Below, piece by piece: positions 48,601 through 59,704 of a stretch of DNA of 64,000 bases. The position numbers and the translations under genes were made by a program. The stretch lies in assembly GCA_037074705.1 (NCBI GenBank), contig CM073591.1:91981532-92045531 (forward strand), read 5' to 3'. The notes beneath the pieces are model-generated. The model worked only from the letters and a program-made list of their open reading frames with translations. It searched no databases and was not told where the DNA came from. Position 1 is the first letter of the stretch. Each line of letters starts with the position of its first letter. Source of the DNA: Zhengitettix transpicula. Its lineage: Eukaryota; Arthropoda; Insecta; Orthoptera; Tetrigidae.

Positions 48601-51600
48601 TTGGCTCAAAATAAAAAAAATCTCTAAAACATTTAATTAAACCCTAATTAAACCATAAACGCCTCAAAACTCATTAAAAAAAGTAGTATTTTAATCTGGA
48701 GATGTTGATGTTCTTTATACAATAATTGAGGTGAATTACAACGGGACAATTAACAATTACTAAAATAATTAATTAGGTTAATATGATAAACCTACGATGT
48801 TCCTATTAATACGTAGTGCAAATACTGTGGGTTGAAATGGCCAGAATGGTCGGTTTAATTGCCACAGTTGAATTTCGTCGTATTAATGAAGCTGCAGAAA
48901 GGGGAACAGTGAAAGTCATATCGCTTATTTTCTTTTACATTATCTGGCACTTTGAATTTCAAACGATTACTTCCCATTATCAAAACTTCGCTATTTCACA
49001 GATTTCTTCAAAATTGCTTGCCAAAAATAATTAACTATACTGTTTGAAGTTAATAAGGAGTTATGAAAACATACATAAAAATATTTGTTGCGTCATAGAA
49101 AGTATACGACTGAAACACAAGCGACGGAAGTGAAACTCGTATGTATAAATATAGTGCTTCCGATTACGTTACCCATGTTACAAAGTAAATTTCACAATAT
49201 AATAATACCTGGAAGAAATGGTGAAAATCCTGAATTCATTTCTATTTAAATATTTTACAATTTGCTATCCCGTGATTTATTATTTCAGTGATAAATTATT
49301 CAATGGTGAACCTAATTTTTATTAAACAACGAAGGTTATCAATTTTAAAACCGCCTAAATTAATGGATTCCAAGAGTAAAATTGCTTCAATGCAGAATGT
49401 GCAGTGGCGAGAAAATATATTCCCCATCCATTTCTGTCACTCTTTAGCTGACGAAGTGCTCAATTTAGAACTAGGGATTGTGTATTGAATACGAAATGCG
49501 CTGCGCAATTAACATGAATAATGCAGAAAGCAAGTAATTACTCTTTCATGAACAAGAATTTAATTATTTATTTATTCGGATAATTTATTTTTATATTAAT
49601 ACATTAGCGTAATTCGTATTGTACCCAGGATAAATTTCAACAGTTATTTTTAAATCAACTTTTTGTTATTTGACGGATATGAATTAATACGGAATATAAA
49701 CTTTAGCTATTACAAAAATTCATTCTCCGTGCAACTCCAGTAGAATATTGGCAGAGTAAAAATTCAAAAAATCCAATAGTGCAGTTTCAATAAAATTGTT
49801 TATTATGTTTGGTATGTTTCAAATCTGAAAATATTTACTTCATTCAGTAAAATTTAATATTATAATTAGTTAGGTGGGGGACTTTATTTATGGGTTCGAC
49901 TGATAAAAAAATTAAAAAAATAAATTAATTGAGAAATAATTTTAAAACAAAAGAATTAATTAAGTATAAATTATTTATGTAATCAAATGATAAAGATTTA
50001 TTCTTTATCACAGGGTTATAAAAGAAGAATTATTGGGTGAACCATCTTGGGTAACGACTGGGAACCCGAGTTGCTCTGTAGAAGACCTTGGAACCAAATT
50101 CTTGATATTGTACTAACCTCCTCCAATTTCGACTTTTTATATTTCCGAAATTCCCTCCTGCATTCCAAAATTAGTCAATAAGTGCTACTTCTGCTTAAAT
50201 CCCATTTGTTGGCCTCATCCAAGCTTTGAACCAATAAAATTGTTTTGTACCAGCATAAATTTTTCTTCGGACACGTATTCCAGATTTTTCACGCCATTGA
50301 TGCTTCTGAATACCTTTAAACTGGTATTTTCCCACTTGTTACTTGGCAAATGTTTTAAGTGACAAGGGTAATCTTTCATCCTGTCGCCTCTCGGCCGCCG
50401 CATGACTTTGTGGTACAATAGTCTGTTATTTTTCATTGTGCGTTGTAGTCGGCAGGCTAATGACAACAAAACGACTTAGCCTTAAAAATAACTTCGCGTT
50501 CTTCATTCATTACAATTGTAAGACAGGAATTAGTCTATAGAAGAAAAAAAATTGGTATAATATATACCTCACTCAAATTGTAATAATGGATATATTGGTT
50601 TCAAAACCGTCAAATTCTATTTGAAGCCTAAATCTAAAGTAGTTACGTCATTACCTAACGATTTTAAAATAACAAGCCATTGTTTTTCATTTGAATTCAC
50701 ATCTATTGTATGCAAAGAAAAAAATAGATTAAAATGAAGAATAGCTGAGGATATATTTATAAATGTCAATAGAGATAAAATTATCCACAATAGAAACGAA
50801 GGAAGTGACATAGGCATTTTCTATCCCGATAACTTAAACTGACAAATAATTTATCTGCATAATTATCTTTACAACTCTGAATTTTAATAATTATTTACAT
50901 GTCATTTGACTAACATCTTTTGTATGGACGGGATAGTTAAGTTGTTTTAAGTCATACATTTTTTACTTTCATCTCTCACATTTCTTCAAAAGTTATGGGT
51001 TTTAATTTTTACAAATAGTGATAATCTTATATATTTTTCTTAATATTTATGTTTTGGATGATTATGACTCACTGAGTCTAAAGCTACCAAATACAATAAA
51101 CTATTTTATTGAGATTGCAGCATTGGTTTTCTGAAATTAATAGCTACCAACCCAGAAATCTACATTGTTCATTCACTACAGTTTTCAATCTGGTCCAGGA
51201 TTTTACATTCATTTTCAATTGATGACGCCGCCATCTCCTTCCGGTTTGAATCCAGACAGAAAATAATTCTACAAGAAATGCGTTGATAGTGATTTACTGA
51301 TATCAAGTAGCTTGGTTCCGTTTAAGACTAACTTAAATAAGAACCAAAAAGAATCTAAGTCTCTATCAGATGTGCGATTTCAAAGACTGAACACAAAGTT
51401 CACCGAGAATGTGTTATGAGATAGTTGGATACGCAAAACTGTAACGCTAGTGCTTTTCTATTGGAACAAAATTTGGTGTTTATTAAATTTTTAAATTATC
51501 TTCAATATTTACACAGCATAAATAACACGGATGATTTTACCCGATTTATTAATGAATAAGGAAGATACAGAGAGAACATAGTGGCATGCTTCGACTGAGT

Positions 51601-51999
51601 CTGAGAAGCTACACTATACATTTGACGAAAGCTAAACAAATTGAGAAATAAAATTATCTGTAATTTATTGTTTTAAGTTTTATTAATTTAAATTACATGT
51701 AATATTATTTTAACTTAAATGAAATCAAGAAAAAAGTTTTTATATTCTATAGATTTATTTAACTACACAATTTTTTACTCATTAGTGCATATGTATCACT
51801 TGATGAAGTCACATAATATCAATATTCTGACTTATTGGCTAATATATTTTTTTTATTAAATTAGTATTATTCAATTCTGTTACCAATTCACGACTTTTGA
51901 AATTAAAACACCTTGAGGACCAGTTTTTCGGTATAATCTTTATAATACACACGTCATTTAGTTTAAGAAGAATCTTTCGGCTTGTGTTATATTCATCTA
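48601..51999. other. AT-rich intronic stretch
   Basis: Anonymous. An unrecognised 84-codon minus-strand frame at 50469-50215 (basic, no known domain) lies in a GC-richer patch near 50040-50470. Confidence 0.45.
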
Positions 52000-52006
52000 C
52001 CGTTCC

Positions 52007-52020
52007 GGTAGTCGACTACC
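52007..52020. repeat. 14-bp perfect palindrome
   Basis: GGTAGTCGACTACC is its own reverse complement. It sits just upstream of the inverted-repeat Penelope-like remnant. Confidence 0.8.
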
Positions 52021-52584
52021 TACAGGCTGAACGATAGATCAATAATTTCAATTGATTAAAATCTATGAGTTATTTAAGATCCTAATTAGTATCCTATGTA
52101 ATTCACGACTTTTTATTATTCTTTTTATTGAAATGAAGCCACTTAAAGTCATCAAATTAAATTTTCTTTATTCAAAGGAGTTTTCAGCTTGCGCCATATT
52201 TGACTGTAATTATTTATTAAAGCAATGTGTATTTTAAAACAATATTTATATATCTATTTTTCAATTGCAATTCACAATCTCAATTATCATTTACGTTTAC
52301 CTGTTTCGTCTTATTATTATAATTCCAACAAAATCATTGCATATTATACAAAATATTTAGTCCAAAAATTTTCTCATTTATATACAAAGCACCGGTACCA
52401 GTCAGCATCTACGTCACGACATTAACAAAATCATGTGACTACTACACTAGTCATTTTCGGACTCCATACTTTAACTTAATTATTTTCATAGTTTAAAAAA
52501 TAATTACAGTTTCGTTACTTCGAGGGATAATGTAATTTATCAAGTTAAAGTTGCCTTAAACCCTGTAAATAAAGGGAGTAATTG

Positions 52585-52882
52585 GTATACAAATATAAGG
52601 AATAAGATGAAAGGAGAAGATGTAAAAGAGTGTGTTTACTGTAATGTTAAATGTAAGGATTGCAGTGTTAAGTATATCGGTATGACGGGCATGACTATGA
52701 AAAACCAGTTATATCACTAGAAAAATAATATATAACTATATGCAAAGACAAATACGGAGTTGTCGTTATATCTAAAAGAAGAAAAACATAATTGTGATTG
52801 GGAGAAATATGAAGTTTTACATAGGGAGAGCTCTAATATAAAAGAGGCATATTACAATGAATATACATTTTTGAAAATCTAG
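52585..52882 (+). pseudogene. GIY-YIG endonuclease remnant of a Penelope-like element
   Basis: The plus-strand reading gives ECVYCNVKCKDCSVKYIGMTG, then after a stop and short gap SLYLKEEKHNCDWEKYEVLHRE and AYYNEYTFLK. This reproduces the C-terminal GIY-YIG nuclease of Penelope-like elements: the Cys-rich finger (C-x2-C-x3-C-x2-C), the YIG box with downstream TG, then the H-CDW / E-LH-E block and a catalytic-glutamate region near YYNEY. At least one stop (after KNQLYH) kills it. In the family this nuclease nicks the target to prime insertion. Confidence 0.85.
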
Positions 52883-53084
52883 ATAAAGTAGTAAATAAAT
52901 AGAATGATATTGGAAATATAGGGGTGCGTTATGCTGTTTGAGATTATTAAAAATTTATATATAATAGAAAGTCGAATGTGATATTGTAAGGTGTAATGTA
53001 AGAGAATATGAATGAGATGATCATTTGAATGTATATGTATAAATGGTAAAACTTCAATACCTAAGTCTAAGTATGAATAAGACG

Positions 53085-53190
53085 TAAGTAATGAAATCGT
53101 TGTGTGGTATTTATATCAACACTTATTTTGTCTGTTTTTGGCTATTTTTCTTATTATTGTAATGATTTACGTCAGATGAAAATATCAATA
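53085..53190 (+). repeat. Penelope-type 3' tail
   Basis: TCGTTGTGTGGTATTTATATCAACACTTATTTTGTCTGTTTTTGGCTATTT follows the endonuclease remnant. The same tail occurs at 2112, 39060, 59936, 60155 and 63722, which ties those orphan pieces to the Penelope-like family. Confidence 0.7.
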
Positions 53191-53747
53191 AAATATAAAT
53201 GTAATTTGACCAAAGTAGTATAAGGTATGGAGTTGGAAAACGACTGGCGTAGTAGTCGCATGATTCTTGCATGTTGCGACGTAGATGGTAAGTTCTCGAT
53301 ATAAAATTAACAATTTTTGGACTAAATATTTTGTGTAATCTGTAATGATTTTATTGGAATTTTAATAGTAAGACGAAACAGGTAGTTATTTATGATAAAT
53401 GAGGTTGGGAATTGCAATTGTGAAATAGATATATAAGTATTGTTATAATGCTCAGAGGAATCTGACGCAAACTGAAAACTCCTTTGAATAAAGAAAATTT
53501 AATTTGATGGCTTTAATTGGATTTATTTCAATAAAAAATACTATTATTATTTGTGTATAATTTATTCACTTTTAGCTTTAAAACTATTCCTTTGACGCTA
53601 TTCTATCCAAGTGAACGGTGTGTTTACTTTTTTTTCACGAATGAATAGCTTTTAAATATCCCAGGAGGCTAACCGAGTTCTTTTGAGTTCAACACGTTTT
53701 CTAAAACTTTTGTATGCATCATACAATTTCTCGTAGCCGCAATTTCT

Positions 53748-54098
53748 GTGTATTTTAGCAACCACGATAAATCAAACGCGAGTAATTGTCTGTCGGAATT
53801 ACATGGACGAAATTTTTCAATTAATCGACAAGGAATGTTCAGCGTATACTTAGAAAAATTAGGCTTCAAAACAGCTCCGAAGTTTCGCGTAGAACAAATG
53901 AACCATACGCCATTATGCGAGATAGCGAATGAGTATTCACAAAAGCAGCCTGAGTGTCTGAGTTTCAGTGTCACGCAAACAAATTACGTTGAAACTGCTC
54001 GTCTGGTCTCGTTGAATTATCCCATAGCTCAACCAAAGTTTGTGCAAAAGCTCCAGCAGCACTACCAACTTCTCAACAATAAAACAAACATTAGATAA
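53748..54098 (+). other. 116-codon open frame, unrecognised
   Basis: An ATG at 53748 opens 116 codons with mixed composition and no strong hydrophobic bias, containing three cysteines. A 101-codon minus-strand frame overlaps (53974-53669). There is no known domain, no clear Kozak or polyA context and no splice-site support. It could be a captured or decayed gene fragment or chance. Confidence 0.25.
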
Positions 54099-54720
54099 AG
54101 AAGTTGCCAATTAACAGACATAATAAACATTTGATCCTCATATCGTTTTAAATATTATAATTCAACTAACTCAAATTATACGATAACTAATTTTTAGATA
54201 AATACTTAATTAAAAATTCATATCTCATTAATTTAAAACAAACTCGTCGTACTTTGATGTGTTCGTCATACGAGTGTTATATAAGGATTGTGTTATACTC
54301 GCACATTGTGTGGGATATATATAAAATGTAATGAAATATAAAACTTTAGAGTTTATTTAATAAATTAATTTGTACATTATTTAATTAATGAAAACGTAAA
54401 TACATTTATATTCTCTACTCAAAGGTGTGCACTGAATCGGATCCTTAAAAAACACCATTTAAGTAGAACTTAGCTTACCTGATTGATATATATATATAAA
54501 TTAATAAAAGTTCTGTATTAATAATCAGTTGAAATTTAAAAAAATTATTACAAGAATTACTTTCACTCTACCAAATAGAAATTTTCATCTAAATTTTCAC
54601 ATAGTGAACGCTTCAATGATTGAAGCAATTATAGTTTATCAGATGCAGAAAATTAAATATGTGTAAACTGTAGGTATAACTCCAAGCTGATGAATACCAT
54701 GAAAACGACGCGAATGCTTT

Positions 54721-54900
54721 AATCAACGCTGCTAATACAACAGTTCGGTTGCGCAGAGCCAACACGCGTGTTACTGCGCAGTGCAAACTCAAGTGCGTCT
54801 ATTATATCTAGAATTCCTGTCGACCAATGAACCTGTTTACTACTACTGCGGATCTTTAAAAGAGGATTTCTTTCAACCATTGAAAATCGTGATCTTTTCA
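54721..54900. promoter_or_regulatory. GC-rich patch with nested palindrome
   Basis: TGCGCAG (54750) and CTGCGCA (54774) are inverted around a perfect 12-bp palindrome AACACGCGTGTT (54761-54772). TGCGCA half-sites resemble NRF1-type elements, and ACGCGT is a common insect/vertebrate regulatory core. It sits in an otherwise AT-rich intron 2.1 kb before the next Frq exon. Regulatory function is inferred. Confidence 0.3.
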
Positions 54901-54966
54901 CCTACCTTTGGTCGCTTGCACAAAAATGCGCATATTGTAGTATTCAAAAAATATTAATAACAAGTA

Positions 54967-55964
54967 TTGGGCGCCAAATTATGTAGTATTACATTTAAAG
55001 ATTAGTAATATAAAACCAACACGTTGCGACCAATTTAAGTAGAAAACAAATTTTAAGGTGAAAAGAATTAACAGTATTTTATGCTTGAATTATTACAACT
55101 CTTAAACAGATAAAATAAAAATATTTATAACAAAATTCCGATTTAATTTAATTTTTGTACATATTTTTAAAAAATGCCATAGCTTTTAATGAGACCGCTT
55201 ACTGGGCCTGTAATAATTTCAGTAATTTGCTATTTGCACCAAAAGAGTTACAAAATAAAACTAATTAAATTTACAATAACAAATAATAATACGAAATATA
55301 GAGAAATCTGAGGGTACTCATATTTATATAAAAGTTTAAAATATAAGGGTTTTACATACCATTTTATTAGAGCTGCTCTGGTACCATATTAATTGAGCAC
55401 TTCACAATTATTTTTAAAGAAAAATTTAATCAACACTGTTCACTTCATTATTTCACTTCACTAAATTCCGGCCCACTGCTCACCGGACAATCTCTAACAA
55501 TTGTTCAACAACTTTACTTCGTCCTACTTATTAATCTCTCAGCTTTACCTTAAAAGTACTTTAATACTAAACGCTGAATATAATATTTTCATCCTTTACT
55601 CAGCATAGACTTTGCTGAATTCCGCTACTAATTTATTCGCGAGAACACCCTTAGCTGTGGTTATCCTCGCCTGGTCTCCAAAACTAAACTCACTCTGACT
55701 ATCATTGGTCAAAGTTCCAACACAGACTTTATTATCGATCTCCCAGACCAAACTCGCCATGACCACCACCGGTCAGGCTCCCAAATCACACGACTGTTTT
55801 TCCAAATTCGGCTTATTACACACACTTTTCCGACTATAATGGAGTTCAAACCTTTCCAATCTCCGCATTATTGCGCAACGCCGACTGTTATATACAATTC
55901 TCTGGCCTCAAAATTACGCAGATAATAATATTAAGGAAAATTATTAAATAAAACATTCATTACA
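54967..55964 (-). repeat. LTR-like repeat, family B, copy 2, with primer-binding-like site
   Basis: The LTR-like unit runs 54982-55964 (TGTA...TACA) and aligns with 36166-36975. On the minus strand it is followed, after 5 bases, by TGGCGCCCAA (54976-54967), the primer-binding start common in LTR retrotransposons. The same decamer occurs beside the family C repeat at 37041. No gag or pol was found, so this is a truncated or solo remnant. It lies within the large Frq intron, antisense to Frq. Confidence 0.7.
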
Positions 55965-56884
55965 CAATGGTAATCTCTATAGTGTATATAAAATGCTTTT
56001 GGTTGCAACCTATATGTGACATCTTAACGAAATAAAAGCAAATCCATAAGCCTTGTAGTCGCACCGTGTCCACCCTAGGAATATTTAATACGCACCATAT
56101 TTCTCCGGCGATTAACTCAGCTAACACTGCAATTATACAACACTATAGAACAGACGTCCGAAACGACATCTTTTTAATTGTTGCCAGGTAGCTACCGCTA
56201 TTGTTTTATTACACACCAATGATTGGCTTTCATTAATAGAATTTAATCAATTACAAAATAAATCTAGAAAAGCGAACGATATTTTCTACAGGGCGTGCTG
56301 GTTGATGTAAATAAACAACAGTTATATGCATGAAAGGGTTTATAGTAAAAATCTAACTGAGGATTGTGCGCAGAAATCGTCGTTTTTCTGTTTTGGCAGT
56401 TTTTCGTGGCTGCGTATCGGTTATCACTTCCAATATTACTCGCTGTTAGATTGCCCGCGTCAAAGGTTCCGATCACGGCAATCTCCAGCCCGCACTAGCC
56501 CGTGGCGGTAACTCAACGAACTCTTTCACAGTTTTTTCCACACGATACTAACGTCTCTATGAGCATCAGCAAGATTCCTTCTCGGCAAAGTCGGCATAAA
56601 CACTATTTCTTGATCATTGTTACAACTAAATATCGATATATCGATCGATCAACCATTCACCCAACCCAAATTTCAATAAGATATAGAAAAATATACTAAA
56701 TGTGCAAATATAGAAAATCTGATTATCTGAAATTATACATTACAAAGTAATATGCATGTACAGTGACAATTAGAAGTAATATTAATTATATTACAAATAT
56801 ACTAATACATTGCGTATGTTATGCTTTGCTTTAAGACACTGCGCATTTATGAACTTGGATAAAAATGAATTTCACCTTTTTCAG
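55965..56884. other. 3' end of the large Frq intron
   Basis: The intron end shows a GC-richer patch at 56320-56515 with short opposed frames. It then runs to the polypyrimidine tract and acceptor TTTCACCTTTTTCAG before 56885. No gene recognised. Confidence 0.5.
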
Positions 56885-56933
56885 GCACAAAGGATTCCTG
56901 AAGGACTGCCCGAATGGTCTCTTAACTGAACAG
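56885..56933 (+). CDS. Frq: Frequenin/NCS-1 exon, EF-hand 1 region
   Basis: The 49-nt exon encodes (W)[16 protein letters not shown]. The first base completes Trp30 from the micro-exon and the exon ends in phase 0. CPNG marks the cryptic EF-hand 1: in all NCS proteins a Cys-Pro pair replaces calcium-binding residues, so this hand does not bind Ca2+ but shapes the hydrophobic target groove. The acceptor TTTTTCAG and donor GTAATT are acceptable. Residues are identical to the conserved insect sequence as I know it. A 75-bp intron separates it from the next exon. Confidence 0.96.
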
Positions 56934-57008
56934 GTAATTCGTGCTTCCTATAACTTAAAGAAAATGCTTTATCGCAAAATTGTTTTAATAAATTATTTCT
57001 TTCCGCAG

Positions 57009-57098
57009 GGCTTCATTAAGATTTATAAGCAGTTCTTTCCTCAAGGCGATCCGTCGAAGTTCGCCTCCCTAGTCTTCAGGGTCTTCGATGAAAACAAT
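57009..57098 (+). CDS. Frq: Frequenin/NCS-1 exon, EF-hand 2 start
   Basis: The 90-nt, phase-0 exon encodes 30 residues beginning [19 protein letters not shown] and ending FRVFDENN. It covers the exit helix of EF-hand 1, the linker and the entering helix and first loop residues (D73, N75) of EF-hand 2. The acceptor is TTTCCGCAG and the donor AAT|GTAAGC. It is split from the rest of the EF-2 loop by a 2.1-kb intron. Reading through the donor would add a meaningless tail that ends at 57179. Confidence 0.97.
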
Positions 57099-57904
57099 GT
57101 AAGCGAACTTTTCTTCACAGCATCTTCTGCTATTTTTAAATATCCCTCTCCTTATTGTTTAAATATCATAAGTATCTAAAAGTGTGTTTCATGTATACAT
57201 TGAACTGAAATTTAATTCAAGATTTTTCTAACGTAATGGGATTGTAAAATTTGTTCCCAGTAGAATTAATTTTTTCTTCAGAACCGCTAATTCTAATAAA
57301 TTCTCCAAATAAATTAAAATAGGAATAGGAATAAACGTAACGTAACATTTGTATGGAGTAGAACGTTTGCATTTAATTGAAAGTAAGTGATGAATAACAA
57401 TTCATTGTAAAAACTGTACGTATTTAATTATGAAATATTCTGTTTTCGACAGTAAGAATTGTGGACTTGTATTAAATTTCTCTATTCACGTTTATGTAAC
57501 TCAACTTATTTTTTTGTTTAAAACCGTTGTATAATTGTATACGCCACCGATTTAACGGTCAAAACATATATAATTTTTTTACAAAAATATGCATTGTGAT
57601 ATGTATTTTAAAATGTTGCTGTTGCATTATTTTGGAACAAAAATTATTAATACCACTCAGACTTTAACATTACTATAAAATTAATAAAGAGAGCATAATC
57701 TCCTTGCTGCTTTACAAGGTTGTATACGGGGAGTTCAAATTACAAGGAGTGGAGGAGATAAAAAAACCCACAACTGAATCCTAGATAAAGCAAACGTTAA
57801 TATGTTTTTATGATGAGCAAAGAATCGACACATCAGAGTTCTTTTCCGTAGGTTTTTCCTGTGAATATGCTGTTGAAAATTTTTTCTGTTTTTCATGCGT
57901 TGGT

Positions 57905-57985
57905 AAAACACGACTTTTCGTCGACTCGGACCAAGACGATGTCGTCGGTGCGAGTCGACGAAACGTCGTGTTCACTGACGCCACC
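57905..57985. repeat. Fold-back module with GAAACGTCGTG ends
   Basis: AACACGACTTTTCGTCGACTCG (57907) and CGAGTCGACGAAACGTCGTGTT (57950) are inverted arms of about 22 bp with one mismatch. The following CACTGACGCCACCCGGATGTATACCCGAGAACGTTTC is of a type common in arthropod repeats. The GTCGAC-GAAAC-GTCGTG order resembles the second half of a hammerhead core, but a proper CTGANGA box is not present. Confidence 0.55.
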
Positions 57986-58411
57986 CGGATGTATACCCGA
58001 GAACGTTTCCTACGATTGTCATAACATTGTCATATCGTAACTTTATGCAAACGTGCGTAGATAAATTCCTCCATTGATCGAGGCTGGGCCTCACGTGTCT
58101 ACTATCCAATCATGAATCCATCAAAATTCGACTTTTTCTTAAAGTTTAAAGAAATTGAATGGACTTTGTTCATTGTCTCTTGGAGAGCTTTCTACCTACA
58201 GTACCAAAATGTATCGACATTTGAACAGAAGTAATATATCAAGGTGAATTGCATAAATGAGCAAAATTAAATGACGTACACGTGATCTTTCAGACAGTTC
58301 CAGCTTCCCCCAAGTCTGATCATTTCATTCTCATTTCCGCAGACTGAATATGGTAGACAATAGTACAAATTAATTAATATTTTTAAAACTAAATCGGCTA
58401 TACTAGTGATA

Positions 58412-58955
58412 TTCCCTACACTAGGGATATACTCTCGCAGGCAGAACCTTGCAGGAGAGATACGAAGGGGCTACCTTTGGGGATGCATTTTCCTCTCCGT
58501 TATTGAACTAAGGTTCCCACAAGCCGAGGCACCTCGGCCTGTTCTAAAAGGTGTATGTTCCGGGGTCACAGACCTTGGGCCTACGGTAAGAGTTGTTCGC
58601 TATTCCCATTGTAATAGTCGGCCAGCTGCCTCCTAAACTGGTCGAGGCACGGAGAAGGGAATGCTGCGTCCCCACAGCAAACTCCTCTCCCGCTATCGGA
58701 TGGGCGTGGGACAAGTACTCAATGCCCGACCTACCTGATGCAGGTTTTTCTAGGGTTTGTCCTGCATTTCTTTTAGGCGAATGCCGGGTAGGATCCTTAA
58801 ACCATAGCCCGGGGGCCCTAGTAAACCCTTAGCTACCTTCCTCCACCCTTCCGCATCCCCCCCTTTCAAATCCCTTTCCTATGCTGTAAGAGGAGAGTTG
58901 CCACTATGTGGATTACCCTATACATAGCCTGTCTACAGCCAAAAAAAAAAAATTT
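58412..58955 (+). repeat. SINE-like retroposon, copy 4
   Basis: Full-length-looking copy, collinear with 1288-1835 and with the reverse of 31265-31783. It ends in a run of ten A residues (58940) and further A-rich sequence. It lies within a Frq intron in sense orientation. The plus-strand frames at 58406-58832 are family sequence, not genes. Confidence 0.8.
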
Positions 58956-59225
58956 AAAAAATAAAATAAAATTCATACCTTGTAAACTCTAATGTATTTC
59001 TAATTTTCTCTATCCCAACTCAATTCTTCACCTTTGAAATATGGGTTTCTGTTATAAACATTGCTTGCCCATTATGAATACTAATCTAACTCTTTCATTC
59101 TAAACCGTCGATTATCATATCTTTTCACGCTAAAAATTCATTGAAAATTTCTTGTTTAAATAATATTTAAGGTTAATGAACTTGTAACTGAACTGCAGTT
59201 TATTTATGGTTTATATTTTCTCTAG

Positions 59226-59304
59226 GACGGTTCGATAGAGTTTGAGGAGTTCATAAGAGCTCTCTCGATTACGTCCAGAGGAAATCTAGACGAAAAACTT
59301 CATT
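59226..59304 (+). CDS. Frq: Frequenin/NCS-1 exon, EF-hand 2 end
   Basis: The 79-nt exon encodes [26 protein letters not shown] and the first base of Trp103. DGSIEFEEF completes the calcium-binding loop of EF-hand 2 (Asp and Gly at loop positions 5 and 6, Glu at 12). The following helix leads toward EF-hand 3. Small substitutions against Drosophila (SIT for SVT, R for K) are conservative. Acceptor TTCTCTAG and donor GTAAGT. The intron before it interrupts the EF-2 loop between N76 and D77. Confidence 0.97.
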
Positions 59305-59704
59305 GTAAGTATACAAATATATTTGTATATATATATATATATATATCACATCTAATTTAAAGTCGTAATAGTGTCAATTTACTATAATTTTGTCTTCCAA
59401 ACTGGTGTGAAAATTTCAAGAATATTTTGTACAAGTATTTAAGGTATTATTCAACGTAACTAGAAATTTCTTAGAGTTCTATGCAGATTTTTAAATGAAA
59501 TTTTGCATTACTTTTGTGCAACTCGGCCAGACATCATCTAAATACATCACAGAAGCAGAGAGTAAAATAAAGATAACTAAAACTGATAACAGTATGAAAA
59601 TTTCTGTATAAAACTTTTCAGGTGAGCAATTAATGAAATAGTCAAAAACAAACGAAGTTTAGGTTTCCGTAAATAGATAATAAAATTAATAATAAGAAAG
59701 ATAG

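Larger units (their letters stand above)
52107..53552. mobile_element. Penelope-like element remnant bounded by ~350-bp inverted repeats
   Basis: The left arm (about 52107-52477) and right arm (about 53222-53552) are reverse complements. Pairs include TTTATTCAAAGGAGTTTTCAG (52169) with its complement near 53478, CCTGTTTCGTCTTATTA (52300) with TAGTAAGACGAAACAGG (53366), and CATCTACGTC (52408) with GACGTAGATG (53279). The middle carries a GIY-YIG endonuclease remnant and a Penelope-type 3' tail. Penelope-like elements commonly show terminal repeats in direct or inverted order after 5'-truncated insertion. The reverse transcriptase is absent. Confidence 0.7.
35683..56884 (+). other. Frq intron of about 21.2 kb
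   Basis: The intron starts GTAAGT and ends CTTTTTCAG. It holds LTR-like repeats (36166-37587, 41720-42697, 54982-55964), Penelope-like remnants (39031, 48554, 52107-53552), microsatellites and several GC-richer patches with unexplained short frames (38369-38578, 41145-41517, 44865-45150, 53748-54098, 54721-54900, 56320-56515). Stretches between these are AT-rich and anonymous. Confidence 0.85.
57099..59225 (+). other. Frq intron within the EF-hand 2 loop
   Basis: A 2,127-bp intron, GTAAGC...TTTCTCTAG. It contains the fold-back module at 57905-57985, the SINE-like copy at 58412-58955 and otherwise AT-rich DNA. Confidence 0.9.

Noticed and set aside
56865..57179. Single 104-aa ORF covering the Frq EF-hand 1/2 region
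   Set aside because: The frame reads through a 75-bp intron and past a splice donor; the spliced exons 56885-56933 and 57009-57098 match frequenin exactly, the intronic residues do not.
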